Shown here one piece after another: positions 27,894-36,341 of a stretch of DNA of 64,000 bases. The translations under genes were made by a program, and so were the position numbers. Position 1 is the first letter of the stretch, and each line of letters opens with the position of its first letter. The DNA lies in the NCBI GenBank assembly GCA_964575095.1, contig CAZNPA010000001.1, positions 1-64,000 on the forward strand. Reading direction: 5' to 3'. Below the pieces are notes generated by a model that saw only the letters and a program-made list of their open reading frames with translations, did not search any database and was not told the origin of the DNA. The DNA comes from CAZNPA01 sp964575095. GTDB lineage: Bacteria; Pseudomonadota; Alphaproteobacteria; Rickettsiales; SXRF01.

Positions 27894-29267
27894 ATGCGCC
27901 GTACATCCTATAAGCCCGATGTTGTATTTAATGATTGCTTGCGGACGTCACTTGATGGGACAGTTCACACACTCAATGAATCGTCGTGCGCGGATTTATT
28001 CTTTCTTGATCCTGCGGAATTGACGCCGCCAGGTATCCGCAAGGCGGCGGAGTCAGCGCGCAAACGCATCATGGCAACCGACAATTATAGCGTTGCCGAC
28101 GGGATATCCCCTCTTAATATGTTTATCCGTGACTTTGACCACGCCATGCGCCAACACGACCTCTTACTGGCGGCGGAAGATTTTCAACAGCAGAACAGAG
28201 GGTTTGAAAAAGTTCCCAACCTGAAAACGCTCAGAGAAATTAAAGGCGCCGATCATGCGTTTGACCTATTTTCCAAGACATACCCCGATCAGAATTTTTG
28301 GTCGTTGATTGCTCAAAGCGGAGAGACGGGAACATCTTTCAAACGAAAATGGCAAACCGAGCGGCAGAAATATTTTTATGAGAAACTCGGCCTGGCTCCA
28401 AAGCAGATTTCCGGAATGGACGATACCTTCGTCAAGTATGACGACCATTCATTTTCTTCACAGGAAGAAATGCGCGCTATGCAATCTCTTTTGAAGAGAT
28501 CACTTGAGCACATAGATAAACATCCGGAAGAATATTTGAGCAAAATACAGAAATCCATGGCGGATATGCCGGAAAATTACTGTAAGCCACTTAAAAAAGT
28601 CATATCAGACGGATTGCAGAAAACGATCGCAAAGTTGCCGCCGCGCGTAAAAGATTTTCTTGAGTATTACAATCCGACTTTCATCATTGCCAATAGCGCG
28701 CCGCTTCCTTTCAGCAACAAGCCCGCACCTCTCACCATCACTATGGGCGGTTTTTATCCCGGGCAGAATATTATTTATATTCGTACCGGACGAGAGGGTG
28801 ACATTAATACTGTATCTGAGGAAGTAGCACACCTTATTCAATGCCATATTGTCGGTTGTTTTGAAACCCGGTCGTTTGCAGCTGCATTTGAAAAAGATAT
28901 GCTGACTCCGCAAGCAAAGATTTTCTTTGACAGATGGGCACACAAAAAAACCGCTGACATCGAGCAAAGTTATGACGCTAAAGACAGAGGCCACGAATGG
29001 TGGGCGGAGATGCCCAAGATTGAGCTCGCATTGACGAAATCGCTTGGATTGGATCCTGCCGCCGCGCAGCAGTCTATCGCCGATAATTTGCCCGAATCTG
29101 GGAAATTATATTTGGATTATTGCCAAAGGGAAGATGCGCTTTGGGAGAGAATACAGGCGGAAAAAACCCGGGAACGATTAGATTGCGGATTTCAGGCGAA
29201 ATCAGAAAAAAATAAAATACCGAGTTCCAGCCGGAGATGCAATTCTAACGGCCGTAGCCCAGAATAA
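27894..29267 (+). CDS. unknown 457-aa protein with EExxH zincin-like motif (cargo gene)
   Basis: Not assigned to a known phage family. It sits between terL and portal, where core genes are normally adjacent. The N-terminal 250 residues are helical and polar. The C-terminal half has PGQNIIYIRTGREGDINTV, then SEEVAHLIQ and later GHEWWAEMPKIELAL, an order resembling gluzincin-type peptidases (HExxH then Glu) but with Glu in place of the first His. So either a degenerate or variant metallopeptidase. A TATAAT at 27883-27888 ends 5 bases before the ATG, suggesting a leaderless transcript and separate expression. No signal peptide. Confidence 0.6.
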   Translation: MRRTSYKPDVVFNDCLRTSLDGTVHTLNESSCADLFFLDPAELTPPGIRKAAESARKRIMATDNYSVADGISPLNMFIRDFDHAMRQHDLLLAAEDFQQQNRGFEKVPNLKTLREIKGADHAFDLFSKTYPDQNFWSLIAQSGETGTSFKRKWQTERQKYFYEKLGLAPKQISGMDDTFVKYDDHSFSSQEEMRAMQSLLKRSLEHIDKHPEEYLSKIQKSMADMPENYCKPLKKVISDGLQKTIAKLPPRVKDFLEYYNPTFIIANSAPLPFSNKPAPLTITMGGFYPGQNIIYIRTGREGDINTVSEEVAHLIQCHIVGCFETRSFAAAFEKDMLTPQAKIFFDRWAHKKTADIEQSYDAKDRGHEWWAEMPKIELALTKSLGLDPAAAQQSIADNLPESGKLYLDYCQREDALWERIQAEKTRERLDCGFQAKSEKNKIPSSSRRCNSNGRSPE

Positions 29268-29342
29268 TTCACCACCTGATTTCCTGTCATAGAATTTTTT
29301 TTAAAAAAATGCATTTTCCCTCTTCCGGGACATGACGAACGT

Positions 29343-29364
29343 GCGTACAACTGTAAATGTACGC
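29343..29364. repeat. perfect 7-bp inverted repeat upstream of portal gene, operator-like
   Basis: GCGTACA (29343-29349) and TGTACGC (29358-29364) are exact inverted copies, separated by 8 bases, 55 bases before the portal ATG. It may be a protein-binding site or a hairpin. The inner CGTAC..GTACG resembles the core of the palindrome at 31.8 kb. Confidence 0.45.
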
Positions 29365-29418
29365 TGGATTTAGTGTCGAAACGGCGACAACCCATCATCA
29401 CATTTTCGGAGATCACGC

Positions 29419-30663
29419 ATGACCGCCATGGCGAGCAGCCCTTCTATTGTCCGCAGTTTGCGCCGTTTCTTCACGCGCGCAACGCAAAAATCGACCAAGG
29501 GGCTTACCCAATATACCCAAGGGGGGTATGGTATGCGCTCCTATATGGTGATGCCGGGACAGGCGGTGTGGATGGACCGCAGCTATGAGCAATTCGCGCT
29601 CGAAGCCTATATGCGTAACGTCATCGCCCACCGCGCCATCGACATGATCTCGACCTCCGCCGCCTCGGTGTGGTTTAAGTTATATGCGGTGAGCCCCAAA
29701 GGCGCGCGACGCGAATTGAAGGCGCACCCGGCGCTGGACGTGCTGACCAAACCCAGCCCGATGCAGGCGTCCGGCGAATTTTTTCAGTCGCTCTACCATT
29801 ATCTCATGATCAGCGGCAACGCCTTTGTACAGGCGGCAGGCCCCAGCGGTGCCGCGCCCAACGAACTTTATTTATTGCGCCCCGACCGCATGAGCGTGAT
29901 CGCCGGACGCGGCACGACGCCCTCCAGCTACCGCTACACCATCGGCACCAAGAGCGTCGATTTTCCCGTCCACTCCATCACCGGCACCTCGCGCATCCTG
30001 CACCTCAAGAAATTCCACCCGCTCAACGACTGGTACGGGCTCTCGCCCATCGAGGCCGCCGCCTACAGCATCGACCAGCACAACCAATCCGGCGCCTGGA
30101 ACCAGGCATTATTGCAAAACGGCGCCCGTCCCAGCGGCGCGCTGGTGGTGAAATCGGATACCGGGGGAGGGGTATTGTCGGAAGACCAATACAGCCGCAT
30201 CAAATTACAGATCGACGAGCAGTTCACCGGCGCCGCCAACGCCGGCCGGCCATTGCTATTGGAAGGCGGGCTCGACTGGAAGGAAATGAGCCTGACGCCC
30301 AAGGACATGGATTTCATCGAAACCAAAAATTCCTCCGCGCGCGACATCGCGCTGGCGTTCGGCGTGCCGCCGCAACTGTTAGGCATTCCCGGCGACAATA
30401 CCTACGCCAATTTGCAGGAAGCGCGGCTGGCGCTGTGGGAACAGACCGTGGTGCCGCTCGTAGAACGCACGGCCGACGCGCTGACGCGCTGGCTGCTGCC
30501 CATGTTCGACAGCCAGCTGGAACTGGCGCCCGATACCGACGCCATTTCCGTGCTTGCCGCGCGCAATCAGGCGATCTGGGACCGCGTCGAGAAAGCCAGT
30601 TTCTTAACGGAAAATGAAAAACGCGCCGCCGTCGGCTACGGGCCTAAGGTTCCGGCCGCCTAG
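29419..30663 (+). CDS. HK97-type phage portal protein
   Basis: Forms the dodecameric DNA portal at the head vertex. The 414-aa product matches HK97-family portals: RNVIAHRAIDMISTSAASV, HPALDVLTKPSP, FFQSLYHYLMISGNAFV, LRPDRM, GLSPIEAAAYSI, NGARPSGAL, FGVPPQLLGIPGDNTYANLQEARLALWEQTVVP. Start ATG has GGAG 8 bases upstream. An exact ATACCC-N5-GGGTAT palindrome (29513-29529) encodes YTQGGY near residue 34. Counterpart of RcGTA g3. Confidence 0.95.
   Translation: MTAMASSPSIVRSLRRFFTRATQKSTKGLTQYTQGGYGMRSYMVMPGQAVWMDRSYEQFALEAYMRNVIAHRAIDMISTSAASVWFKLYAVSPKGARRELKAHPALDVLTKPSPMQASGEFFQSLYHYLMISGNAFVQAAGPSGAAPNELYLLRPDRMSVIAGRGTTPSSYRYTIGTKSVDFPVHSITGTSRILHLKKFHPLNDWYGLSPIEAAAYSIDQHNQSGAWNQALLQNGARPSGALVVKSDTGGGVLSEDQYSRIKLQIDEQFTGAANAGRPLLLEGGLDWKEMSLTPKDMDFIETKNSSARDIALAFGVPPQLLGIPGDNTYANLQEARLALWEQTVVPLVERTADALTRWLLPMFDSQLELAPDTDAISVLAARNQAIWDRVEKASFLTENEKRAAVGYGPKVPAA
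29513..29529. repeat. exact ATACCC-N5-GGGTAT palindrome
   Basis: All 12 half-site bases match. It lies within the portal coding sequence. See the finding on the dispersed palindrome family. Confidence 0.8.
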
Positions 30664-30698
30664 TTGCATTCTTGCCGTGGGTGCGCTAAAAACGGTGC

Positions 30699-31781
30699 AT
30701 GATTAAAAATACCGAATCGACCTACGGTTCCGTCGCCAAAAGTTTTCACTGGCTGATTTTTGTGCTGATCGCCGGATTGCTCGCCGTCGGCTTCCTCATG
30801 ACCGACATGGAAAACGGCCCGGATAAATTCCGCATCTACGGATTGCATAAATCGACCGGCATCACGGTGCTGATGCTGGCGTTGCTGCGGTTGGGTTGGA
30901 AAATGGCCAACGTTACGCCGCTCTTGCCGGACGGCATGCGTTCGCTGGAAAAACTGGCGGCACGCGCCGGGCACTGGGCGCTCTACGCGCTGATGATCGC
31001 CATGCCGCTTTCCGGCTGGCTGATGTCGTCGGCGGCCGGATTTTCCGTTTCCGTGTTCGGAGTATTTACGCTGCCGGATTTAGTCGCGCCGGATAAAATG
31101 CTGAAAGATACGCTGAGCGATCTGCACGAGTTGCTGGGCTATGCCATCATCGTCATGGTGTCGCTGCACGCGCTCGCCGCGCTGCTGCATCATTATTATC
31201 ATAAAAATAATGTGCTGCGCCGCATGTTGCCCGCACTGGCGATGGTAATATTGTTGGCAGCTCCGGCCTGGGCCGAGGCGCCGGCATACACGGTGGTCAA
31301 AGAAAAAAGCCATCTCAAGTTTTTTGCCATCCAGAACAGCGCGCCTGTCGGCGGCGGCTTCAGCGATTTCACCGCCGACATCCGTTTTGATCCCGACCAC
31401 ACCGACCAGAGCCATATCAACGTCGAAGTGAATATGGGCAGCATAACGGTTGCCAACGACGACGTGGCAAAAAATATCACGCTGCCGGAATGGCTCTCGA
31501 CCAAGGAATTTCCAAAAGCGATATTCAAAAGCAAAAAGATCACGCGCACGCCGATGTCCAATGATTATTTCGCCGAGGGCGAGCTGACGTTGCGCGGAAA
31601 AACGGCGCCGGTGATTTTGAATTTCACGCTAAAGCACACCGGCAATGCGGCAATCGCCGAAGGCTTCGCCACGCTCAAACGCAAGGATTACGGCGTCGGG
31701 CAGGGGCAGTGGGCGAAAGACGACATCATCAAGAACGAAGTGCGCGTCGAATTCAGAATCTTCGCCACAAAATCTAACTAG
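30699..31781 (+). CDS. cytochrome b561 - YceI domain fusion protein (cargo gene)
   Basis: The 360-aa product joins two bacterial domains. Residues 1-170 are a four-helix cytochrome b561 with likely haem histidines (SFHWLIF, YGLHKSTG, RAGHWALYAL, SLHALAALLHH). After another hydrophobic segment ending APAWAEAP comes a YceI-like lipocalin domain (YTVVKEKSHLKFFAI, VGGGFSDFTADIRFD, LTLRGKTAPVILNFTL, KRKDYGVGQGQWAKDDIIKNEVRVEF). Such pairs are linked to isoprenoid/quinone binding and electron transfer at the inner membrane. It interrupts the portal-protease order and is not a virion gene by homology. Confidence 0.88.
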   Translation: MIKNTESTYGSVAKSFHWLIFVLIAGLLAVGFLMTDMENGPDKFRIYGLHKSTGITVLMLALLRLGWKMANVTPLLPDGMRSLEKLAARAGHWALYALMIAMPLSGWLMSSAAGFSVSVFGVFTLPDLVAPDKMLKDTLSDLHELLGYAIIVMVSLHALAALLHHYYHKNNVLRRMLPALAMVILLAAPAWAEAPAYTVVKEKSHLKFFAIQNSAPVGGGFSDFTADIRFDPDHTDQSHINVEVNMGSITVANDDVAKNITLPEWLSTKEFPKAIFKSKKITRTPMSNDYFAEGELTLRGKTAPVILNFTLKHTGNAAIAEGFATLKRKDYGVGQGQWAKDDIIKNEVRVEFRIFATKSN

Positions 31782-31881
31782 GCTTGGCGTCTTGCTTGGT
31801 TGGCTGCGCTTCCGCTGCTCACGTACTAAAATGTACGCTCCGCTGCGGTTCTTGCAAACCTTCGCATCCGCCTAAGCCTAG
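31778..31881. repeat. 104-bp imperfect palindromic element
   Basis: The outer arms CTAGGCTTGGCG and CGCCTAAGCCTAG pair with one bulge. The centre has CGTAC-TAAAAT-GTACG, and inner segments rich in CCGCTG/GCGG also pair. It begins on the stop codon of the cytochrome-YceI gene and ends 51 bases before the protease ATG. It looks like a palindromic REP-type or MITE-like insertion that may also end transcription of the cargo gene. Confidence 0.7.
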
Positions 31882-31932
31882 CGATTTTGCCACTCCATTT
31901 CCTATATTTTTTCAATAGCAGATAGGCAATCC

Positions 31933-32544
31933 ATGTATTCCGATAAGAAAATCAGCGCCACCATGCGTGAGCGCAAACGCTATAGCTGCGGCCTCCACCT
32001 GAAATCACTGGATACCCAGGGGAGGTTTGCCGGTTATGCCAGCGTGTTCAATGTCGTCGACAGCCAGCGCGACATCATGCTGCGCGGCGCCTTCCATCAC
32101 ACGCTGGGCCAGCGTGTGAGCAGCATTAAATTTCTGTGGCAGCACCAGCAGGAAGAACCCATCGGCGTCCTCGACCGCATGTTCGAGGACGAGCGCGGGC
32201 TCTACGTCGAAGGCCGCCTGCTGCTCGAAGTGCAGCGCGCGCGCGAAGCCTACGCATTGCTTAAGTCCGGCGCCGTCAACGGACTTTCCATCGGCTATTC
32301 GCCGGTGCGTTATCGCATCGACGCCGAAAGCGGCATCCGCCACCTGGCGGCGGTGGATTTGTGGGAAATCAGCCTGGTGACGTTTCCCGCCAACGAAGCC
32401 GCCAACGTGACGGTGGTGAAACACGTCGAGCCCATCCTCACCAATCACGAAATCGACCAGTGGAACCGGGCGCTGAAAGCCGGACAGGTCGTCCGCCTGT
32501 CCCACGCCATCGACCAGGCGATCCACGCACTCTCTTTCCGATAA
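31933..32544 (+). CDS. HK97-family prohead protease
   Basis: Serine protease that matures the capsid. The 203-aa product has GYASVFNVVDSQRDIMLRGAF and KFLWQHQQEEPIGVLD (catalytic His). AYALLKSGAVNGLSIGY contains the catalytic Ser, and VDLWEISLVTFPANEAANV follows. All are family hallmarks. Counterpart of RcGTA g4, directly before the capsid gene. Confidence 0.94.
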   Translation: MYSDKKISATMRERKRYSCGLHLKSLDTQGRFAGYASVFNVVDSQRDIMLRGAFHHTLGQRVSSIKFLWQHQQEEPIGVLDRMFEDERGLYVEGRLLLEVQRAREAYALLKSGAVNGLSIGYSPVRYRIDAESGIRHLAAVDLWEISLVTFPANEAANVTVVKHVEPILTNHEIDQWNRALKAGQVVRLSHAIDQAIHALSFR

Positions 32545-32570
32545 TTTTATCCCATCAATGCGAATACCCC

Positions 32571-32587
32571 ATACCCCTATTGGGTAT
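32571..32587. repeat. exact ATACCC-N5-GGGTAT palindrome, intergenic
   Basis: Exact copy between the protease stop and the capsid start, 37 bases before the capsid ATG. With flanking bases the arms extend to CCATACCC/GGGTATGG. As the only exact copy in non-coding DNA of this window it could influence capsid expression. Confidence 0.8.
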
Positions 32588-32623
32588 GGGCATACTATTT
32601 TTTAACTTAATGAAGGAACCCCT

Positions 32624-33823
32624 ATGAGTATCAATGAAATTACCGACCGCGTAAACTCCCTCGGCCATGCCTGGGAACAATTCAAGCACGTCAACGACGC
32701 GCGCCTCTCCGAAATCGAGCGCAAAGGCAACGCCGACCCGCTCTATGACGAGCACCTCAACAACATCAGCACGGCGCTGGACAATTACAAGCACCGCCTC
32801 GACCAGATCGAAACCGTCTACAGCCGCCCGACTCTGGGCGCCGAGAACGAAGCCCATAAATCCAACGACCCGCGCGCCGGCGAATACGGAAAATCTTTCC
32901 GCAATTACCTGCGTAAAGGCATGGATGCAGGGCTGGAAGCGCTCTCGACCAAAGCGCTTTCGGTCGGTTCCGATCCCGACGGCGGTTATCTGGTAACGCC
33001 CGCCATGTCGTCCAAAATCGTGCAGGCGATTTTTGAAACCTCGCCGATGCGCCAGCTGGCCTCCATCGAAACCATCTCGACCGACTCTCTGGAATTGATC
33101 GATGATCACGACCAGGCGGCGGCAGGCTGGACGGCAGAAACCGCTTCCATCAGCGAAACCTCGACGCCGGTGATCGCCAAGCGCAACATCTCCACCCATC
33201 AGTTATATGCGCAGCCGAAAGCGACGCAGAAACTGGTGGATGACGCCGCCATCGACATCGAAGCCTGGCTTGCTGCGAAAATCTCCGACATTTTCTCGCG
33301 CAAGGAGAACACGGCCTTCGTCAGCGGCAACGGCGTCGGCCAACCGCGCGGTATTTTGACCTATGCCGCCGGCACCAGCTGGAACCAGATACAGCAGGTG
33401 AACTCCGGCAGCAGCGGCGCTGTCACCGCCGATGGTCTCATCAACCTGTTCTACAGCCTGAAAGATGCCTACAGCAAACGCGCCAGCTTCCTGATGAACC
33501 GCACCGTCGTGCAGGCCGTCCGCCTGCTCAAAGAGGCGACCACCAACCAGTATTTGTGGCAGCCCGGCCTCGCGGCGGGCGCACCGGATACCCTCCTGGG
33601 GGTACCCGTCTACATGGCGACGGATATGCCGGCGGCAGCCGCCAACTCGCTCTCGGTCGCCGTCGGTGACTTCAAATCGGCGTACCAGATCGTCGACCGT
33701 CAGGGCATCAGCATCCTGCGCGACCCGTTCACGGAAAAACCGTTCGTGAAATTTTATGCTACCAAGCGCGTCGGCGGCGACGTCGTCAATTTTGACGCGA
33801 TTAAATTAATGAAACTCGCCTAA
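32624..33823 (+). CDS. HK97-type major capsid protein
   Basis: The 399-aa product has an N-terminal scaffold-like coiled-coil delta domain (about 1-105). The HK97 fold follows: KALSVGSDPDGGYLVTP, SPMRQLASIETIS, AAAGWTAETASISETSTPV, DAAIDIEAWLAAKISDIFSRKENTAFVSGNG, ILTYAAGTSWNQIQQ, LLGVPVYMATDMPA, QGISILRDPFTEKPFVKFYATKRVGGDVVNFDAIKL. AAGGA precedes the ATG. Counterpart of RcGTA g5. An ATACCC-N6-GGGTAC site lies at 33588-33605. Confidence 0.97.
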   Translation: MSINEITDRVNSLGHAWEQFKHVNDARLSEIERKGNADPLYDEHLNNISTALDNYKHRLDQIETVYSRPTLGAENEAHKSNDPRAGEYGKSFRNYLRKGMDAGLEALSTKALSVGSDPDGGYLVTPAMSSKIVQAIFETSPMRQLASIETISTDSLELIDDHDQAAAGWTAETASISETSTPVIAKRNISTHQLYAQPKATQKLVDDAAIDIEAWLAAKISDIFSRKENTAFVSGNGVGQPRGILTYAAGTSWNQIQQVNSGSSGAVTADGLINLFYSLKDAYSKRASFLMNRTVVQAVRLLKEATTNQYLWQPGLAAGAPDTLLGVPVYMATDMPAAAANSLSVAVGDFKSAYQIVDRQGISILRDPFTEKPFVKFYATKRVGGDVVNFDAIKLMKLA

Positions 33824-33845
33824 TTCATTTAAAGAGGAAATTATC

Positions 33846-34259
33846 ATGAGAGACCTTTATCACAACGTGCTGGTGACGCAGCATTTGAATCCAGTCACCT
33901 CCACCGCCACCAAAACTTCCACCGCCATCGACCTGCAAGGATACAACAGCGCCGAAGTGGTATTCGCCATCGGCTTGTCCGGCGATACGCTATCGGGCAG
34001 CGTGCTATGGACATTGAAACTGCAGCATAGCGATGACGATTCCACTTACACCGATACCACGACGGCGGATCTCAATAATACCGCCGCCACGATCGTCATC
34101 GATTCTTCGTCGGAAGATGAAACGGCGTATAGCTTCGGCTACATCGGCAACAAGCGTTACCTGAAGGGCATCGCCACGCCGACCGGAACGCATACCAACG
34201 GCACGCCGATCGGCATACTCGCACTTCGCGATTCCGCCGCATACCGCCCGGTGGTATAA
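33846..34259 (+). CDS. putative phage structural (capsid decoration-like) protein, 137 aa
   Basis: It directly follows the capsid gene with a good AGAGGAAA site. The protein is beta-rich, with Thr/Ser/Asp-rich strands (LWTLKLQHSDDDSTYTD) and a YSFGYIGNKRYLKGIA segment. Similar small beta-proteins follow capsid genes in alphaproteobacterial phages, where they are annotated as structural or unknown. Decoration or head-fibre role is inferred from position only. Confidence 0.6.
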   Translation: MRDLYHNVLVTQHLNPVTSTATKTSTAIDLQGYNSAEVVFAIGLSGDTLSGSVLWTLKLQHSDDDSTYTDTTTADLNNTAATIVIDSSSEDETAYSFGYIGNKRYLKGIATPTGTHTNGTPIGILALRDSAAYRPVV

Positions 34260-34280
34260 TTTTCTAACAGGATATGCATC

Positions 34281-34304
34281 GTGGAGAGGGGAAACCCTCT
34301 CCAC
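34281..34304. terminator. strong 10-bp hairpin with GAAA tetraloop after the capsid genes
   Basis: GTGGAGAGGG and CCCTCTCCAC pair perfectly around GAAA, a stable GNRA loop. No T-run follows, so it may be an mRNA-stabilising or processing structure rather than a Rho-independent terminator. It lies 22 bases after the structural gene stop. The remaining AT-rich spacer to 34539 shows no gene. Confidence 0.6.
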
Positions 34305-34539
34305 CTTGTAGCGAAAATAGCACAATCGATAGAAAACAAGGTAATTGCCATGACACGCAATCATCTTGGCAATTCCATATAATATATTGTTTGTTATCGT
34401 ATAAAATCGCTTTATTGGCTTGGAAGCGCATTGTTTCATTTCTGGTTTTATGGTAATGGTTAGAATATTAAAGTTTTTTTAAGCGCGTTGTTTTACTCTT
34501 GTACGCTATAACCGCCGTCTAATAAGCAAAGGGTACGCT

Positions 34540-34899
34540 GTGGCTAAACTGACCAAAACCGAACAGCTGATCGCCGAGAAAACCGTGTGCGTGCTGCTCG
34601 TCCGCGGCGAAACTCCTGACGGCAAAAAAATCTATGCCTACGTCGCCATCCGCGCCGACAAGCTGGAATCGTTCATGGAAGCGCAAAAAAGCGGCACGTT
34701 CTACCCGGAGGATTACGGCATCGTCATCGAATCCGGCGAGGGCGAGCCCTCGGCCGAGATCAAAAAGAAAATGACCGATGAATACGGCTTCAACCACGAA
34801 TCCATGCTCGACATAAGCTCCACCGAAAAAGCCCACGACCTCACCAGCAATATTTCTTCCTACGTCGTGCAGACGCCTAAGGGCACTGACAACGAATAG
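34540..34899 (+). CDS. unknown 119-aa protein, paralogue of the gene at 54662
   Basis: GTG start with AAAGGG 7 bases upstream. The central 75 residues (KTVCVLLVRGETPDGKKIYAYVAI ... VIESGEGEPSAEIKKKMTDEYGF) match the reverse-strand 86-aa protein next to valS: both share VxGxxxxGxKIYxY, a GEPxxE+K motif and YGF+H. No known family is recognised; soluble, alpha/beta. It sits between capsid and connector genes, outside the RcGTA core set, and has hairpins on both sides, so it is probably its own transcription unit. Confidence 0.65.
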   Translation: MAKLTKTEQLIAEKTVCVLLVRGETPDGKKIYAYVAIRADKLESFMEAQKSGTFYPEDYGIVIESGEGEPSAEIKKKMTDEYGFNHESMLDISSTEKAHDLTSNISSYVVQTPKGTDNE

Positions 34900-34936
34900 T
34901 TAGAGCATTTTCCATTTAATAGCGAAAACGCTCTAA
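34900..34936. terminator. hairpin after the 119-aa gene
   Basis: TTAGAGCATTTTC (34900-34912) and GAAAACGCTCTAA (34924-34936) pair with one mismatch around an 11-base loop, immediately after the stop codon. A short T-rich stretch follows downstream. Probable terminator of modest strength. Confidence 0.5.
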
Positions 34937-35023
34937 GTTATCGTCTTTTTCCTAATCCATTTTTTATCTATCGTCACTTCGCGCGCTTCCGCCGCGAGGA
35001 CGCCATCCATTTAAGGATTTATC

Positions 35024-35584
35024 ATGTTCAATCCCGACCATATTCGCAGTCGGCTGCTCACGCGCGTCGCCGCACCTGCGGATGAGCCGCTCTCACTCGA
35101 CGAAGCCAAGCTGTATTTGCGTATCGACAGCCAGGAGGAAGACCTGCTTATCAACGACCTTATCGTCAGCGCCCGCCTGACCGCCGAGCAATGGCTGAAA
35201 CGCTCGCTGATCAATCAATCGTGGAAATTGGCGTACGACGCCTGCCTGCCGGAATGCGTCGGCCTGCCCATGGGGCCGGTGAACAGCGTGACTTCCGTCA
35301 CCGTCGTCAACCGCGACAACACGACGCAAGCCGTCGATGCCAGCACCTATTACCTGAACGCCGCGCACGATACGATCGTATTCCAATCGGCCGTCATCGG
35401 CTTTCGCATCGAAATTATTTATGCCACCGGCTACGGCACCGCCTCCGCCGTTCCCAGGCCGATCAAGCAGGGTATGCTCTCCCACATCGCCGCCATGTAT
35501 GATAACCGCGGCGACACGGAATACACGATCCTGCCGCCGCAGGCGATCTCGCTGTACATGCCGTTTCGCGGGATATGCCTATGA
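35024..35584 (+). CDS. phage head-tail connector (phiE125 gp8 / HK97 gp6-like)
   Basis: Adaptor ring below the portal. The 186-aa product begins with LSLDEAKLYLRIDSQEEDLLINDLIVSARLTAEQWL and continues with ESVxGLPMGPVNSVTSVTV-like and IIYATGYG segments, the usual pattern of this family. Counterpart of RcGTA g6. Stop overlaps the next start in ATGA. Confidence 0.9.
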   Translation: MFNPDHIRSRLLTRVAAPADEPLSLDEAKLYLRIDSQEEDLLINDLIVSARLTAEQWLKRSLINQSWKLAYDACLPECVGLPMGPVNSVTSVTVVNRDNTTQAVDASTYYLNAAHDTIVFQSAVIGFRIEIIYATGYGTASAVPRPIKQGMLSHIAAMYDNRGDTEYTILPPQAISLYMPFRGICL

Positions 35585-35919
35585 CCGGCCGCCGCAGAAA
35601 CACCAGCTCGCGCCTGCGCCAGCGCGTCACCCTGCAGGAAGAAATAAAAACGGCGGATGGGGTAGGGGGGTATGTGCGAAGCTGGAAAGACGTCGTGCAA
35701 TTATGGGTGGAAATTGTCCCCATCTCCGGCAAAGAAAATGTTTCAGCCGATAGGCTTCAATCCACGGCGACGCACCGGATACTGATGCGCCGCCGCGCCG
35801 ACGTAAACGCAAGCCAGCGCCTGCTGCTCGAAGAGCGCGCATTTAACATCCTGTACGTGGCCGATGCCGGGACGCAGGCCGGGATACTGGAATTACTGGT
35901 CGAAGAAGGCGGGATATAA
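35581..35919 (+). CDS. phage head closure (stopper) protein
   Basis: I start at ATG 35581, which overlaps the connector stop (ATGA); an ATG two codons earlier is possible. The 112-aa protein has RLRQRVTLQEEIKTADGVGGYV, WVEIVPISGKE and THRILMRRRADVNASQRL segments, typical of SPP1 gp16-like head closure proteins. Counterpart of RcGTA g7. Confidence 0.87.
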   Translation: MTGRRRNTSSRLRQRVTLQEEIKTADGVGGYVRSWKDVVQLWVEIVPISGKENVSADRLQSTATHRILMRRRADVNASQRLLLEERAFNILYVADAGTQAGILELLVEEGGI

Positions 35920-35922
35920 ATC

Positions 35923-36327
35923 ATGTCAGGCTTTAGCCATTTAGCATTGCAGCAATCGCTGTATCAAACCTTGACCGGCGACGCCACCCTGACGGCGCTG
36001 GCGTCCGGCGTTTTTGACCGCCCGCCGCAAAGCGGCGCTTTTCCTTACGTCACACTCGGCGACGCGGCGATCAAAGACCGCTCGACCAAAACCACCACCG
36101 GCAGCGAACAAATAGTTATGCTGCACGTATGGAGCCGCGACGGAGGCCGCAAAGAAGCGGCGACGATCATGGACCGCATCTACGTGCTGCTGCATCAGGC
36201 AAACCTCACCGTCACCGGGCAAACGCTGGTGATGATCCGGTTTACCGCCAGCAGCCTGACGCAGGAAAACGACGGCGTGACTTATAACGGCGCGATGCAG
36301 TTTCGCGCCCTGCTCGACGCCAGTTAA
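35923..36327 (+). CDS. DUF3168 tail terminator/completion protein
   Basis: The 134-aa protein has QQSLYQTLTGDATLTALASGVFDRPPQ, FPYVTLGD and LHVWSRDGGRKEAATIMDRIYVLLH, the DUF3168 pattern of tail completion proteins (RcGTA g8). It starts 3 bases after the preceding gene, in a tight head-tail operon. Confidence 0.9.
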   Translation: MSGFSHLALQQSLYQTLTGDATLTALASGVFDRPPQSGAFPYVTLGDAAIKDRSTKTTTGSEQIVMLHVWSRDGGRKEAATIMDRIYVLLHQANLTVTGQTLVMIRFTASSLTQENDGVTYNGAMQFRALLDAS

Positions 36328-36341
36328 ATAGAGGAATCATT

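Noticed and set aside
29192..29314. Short reverse ORF downstream of the duplicated ribosome-site segment
   Set aside because: Only about 40 codons, overlaps antisense the 457-aa gene end, and has no recognisable sequence.
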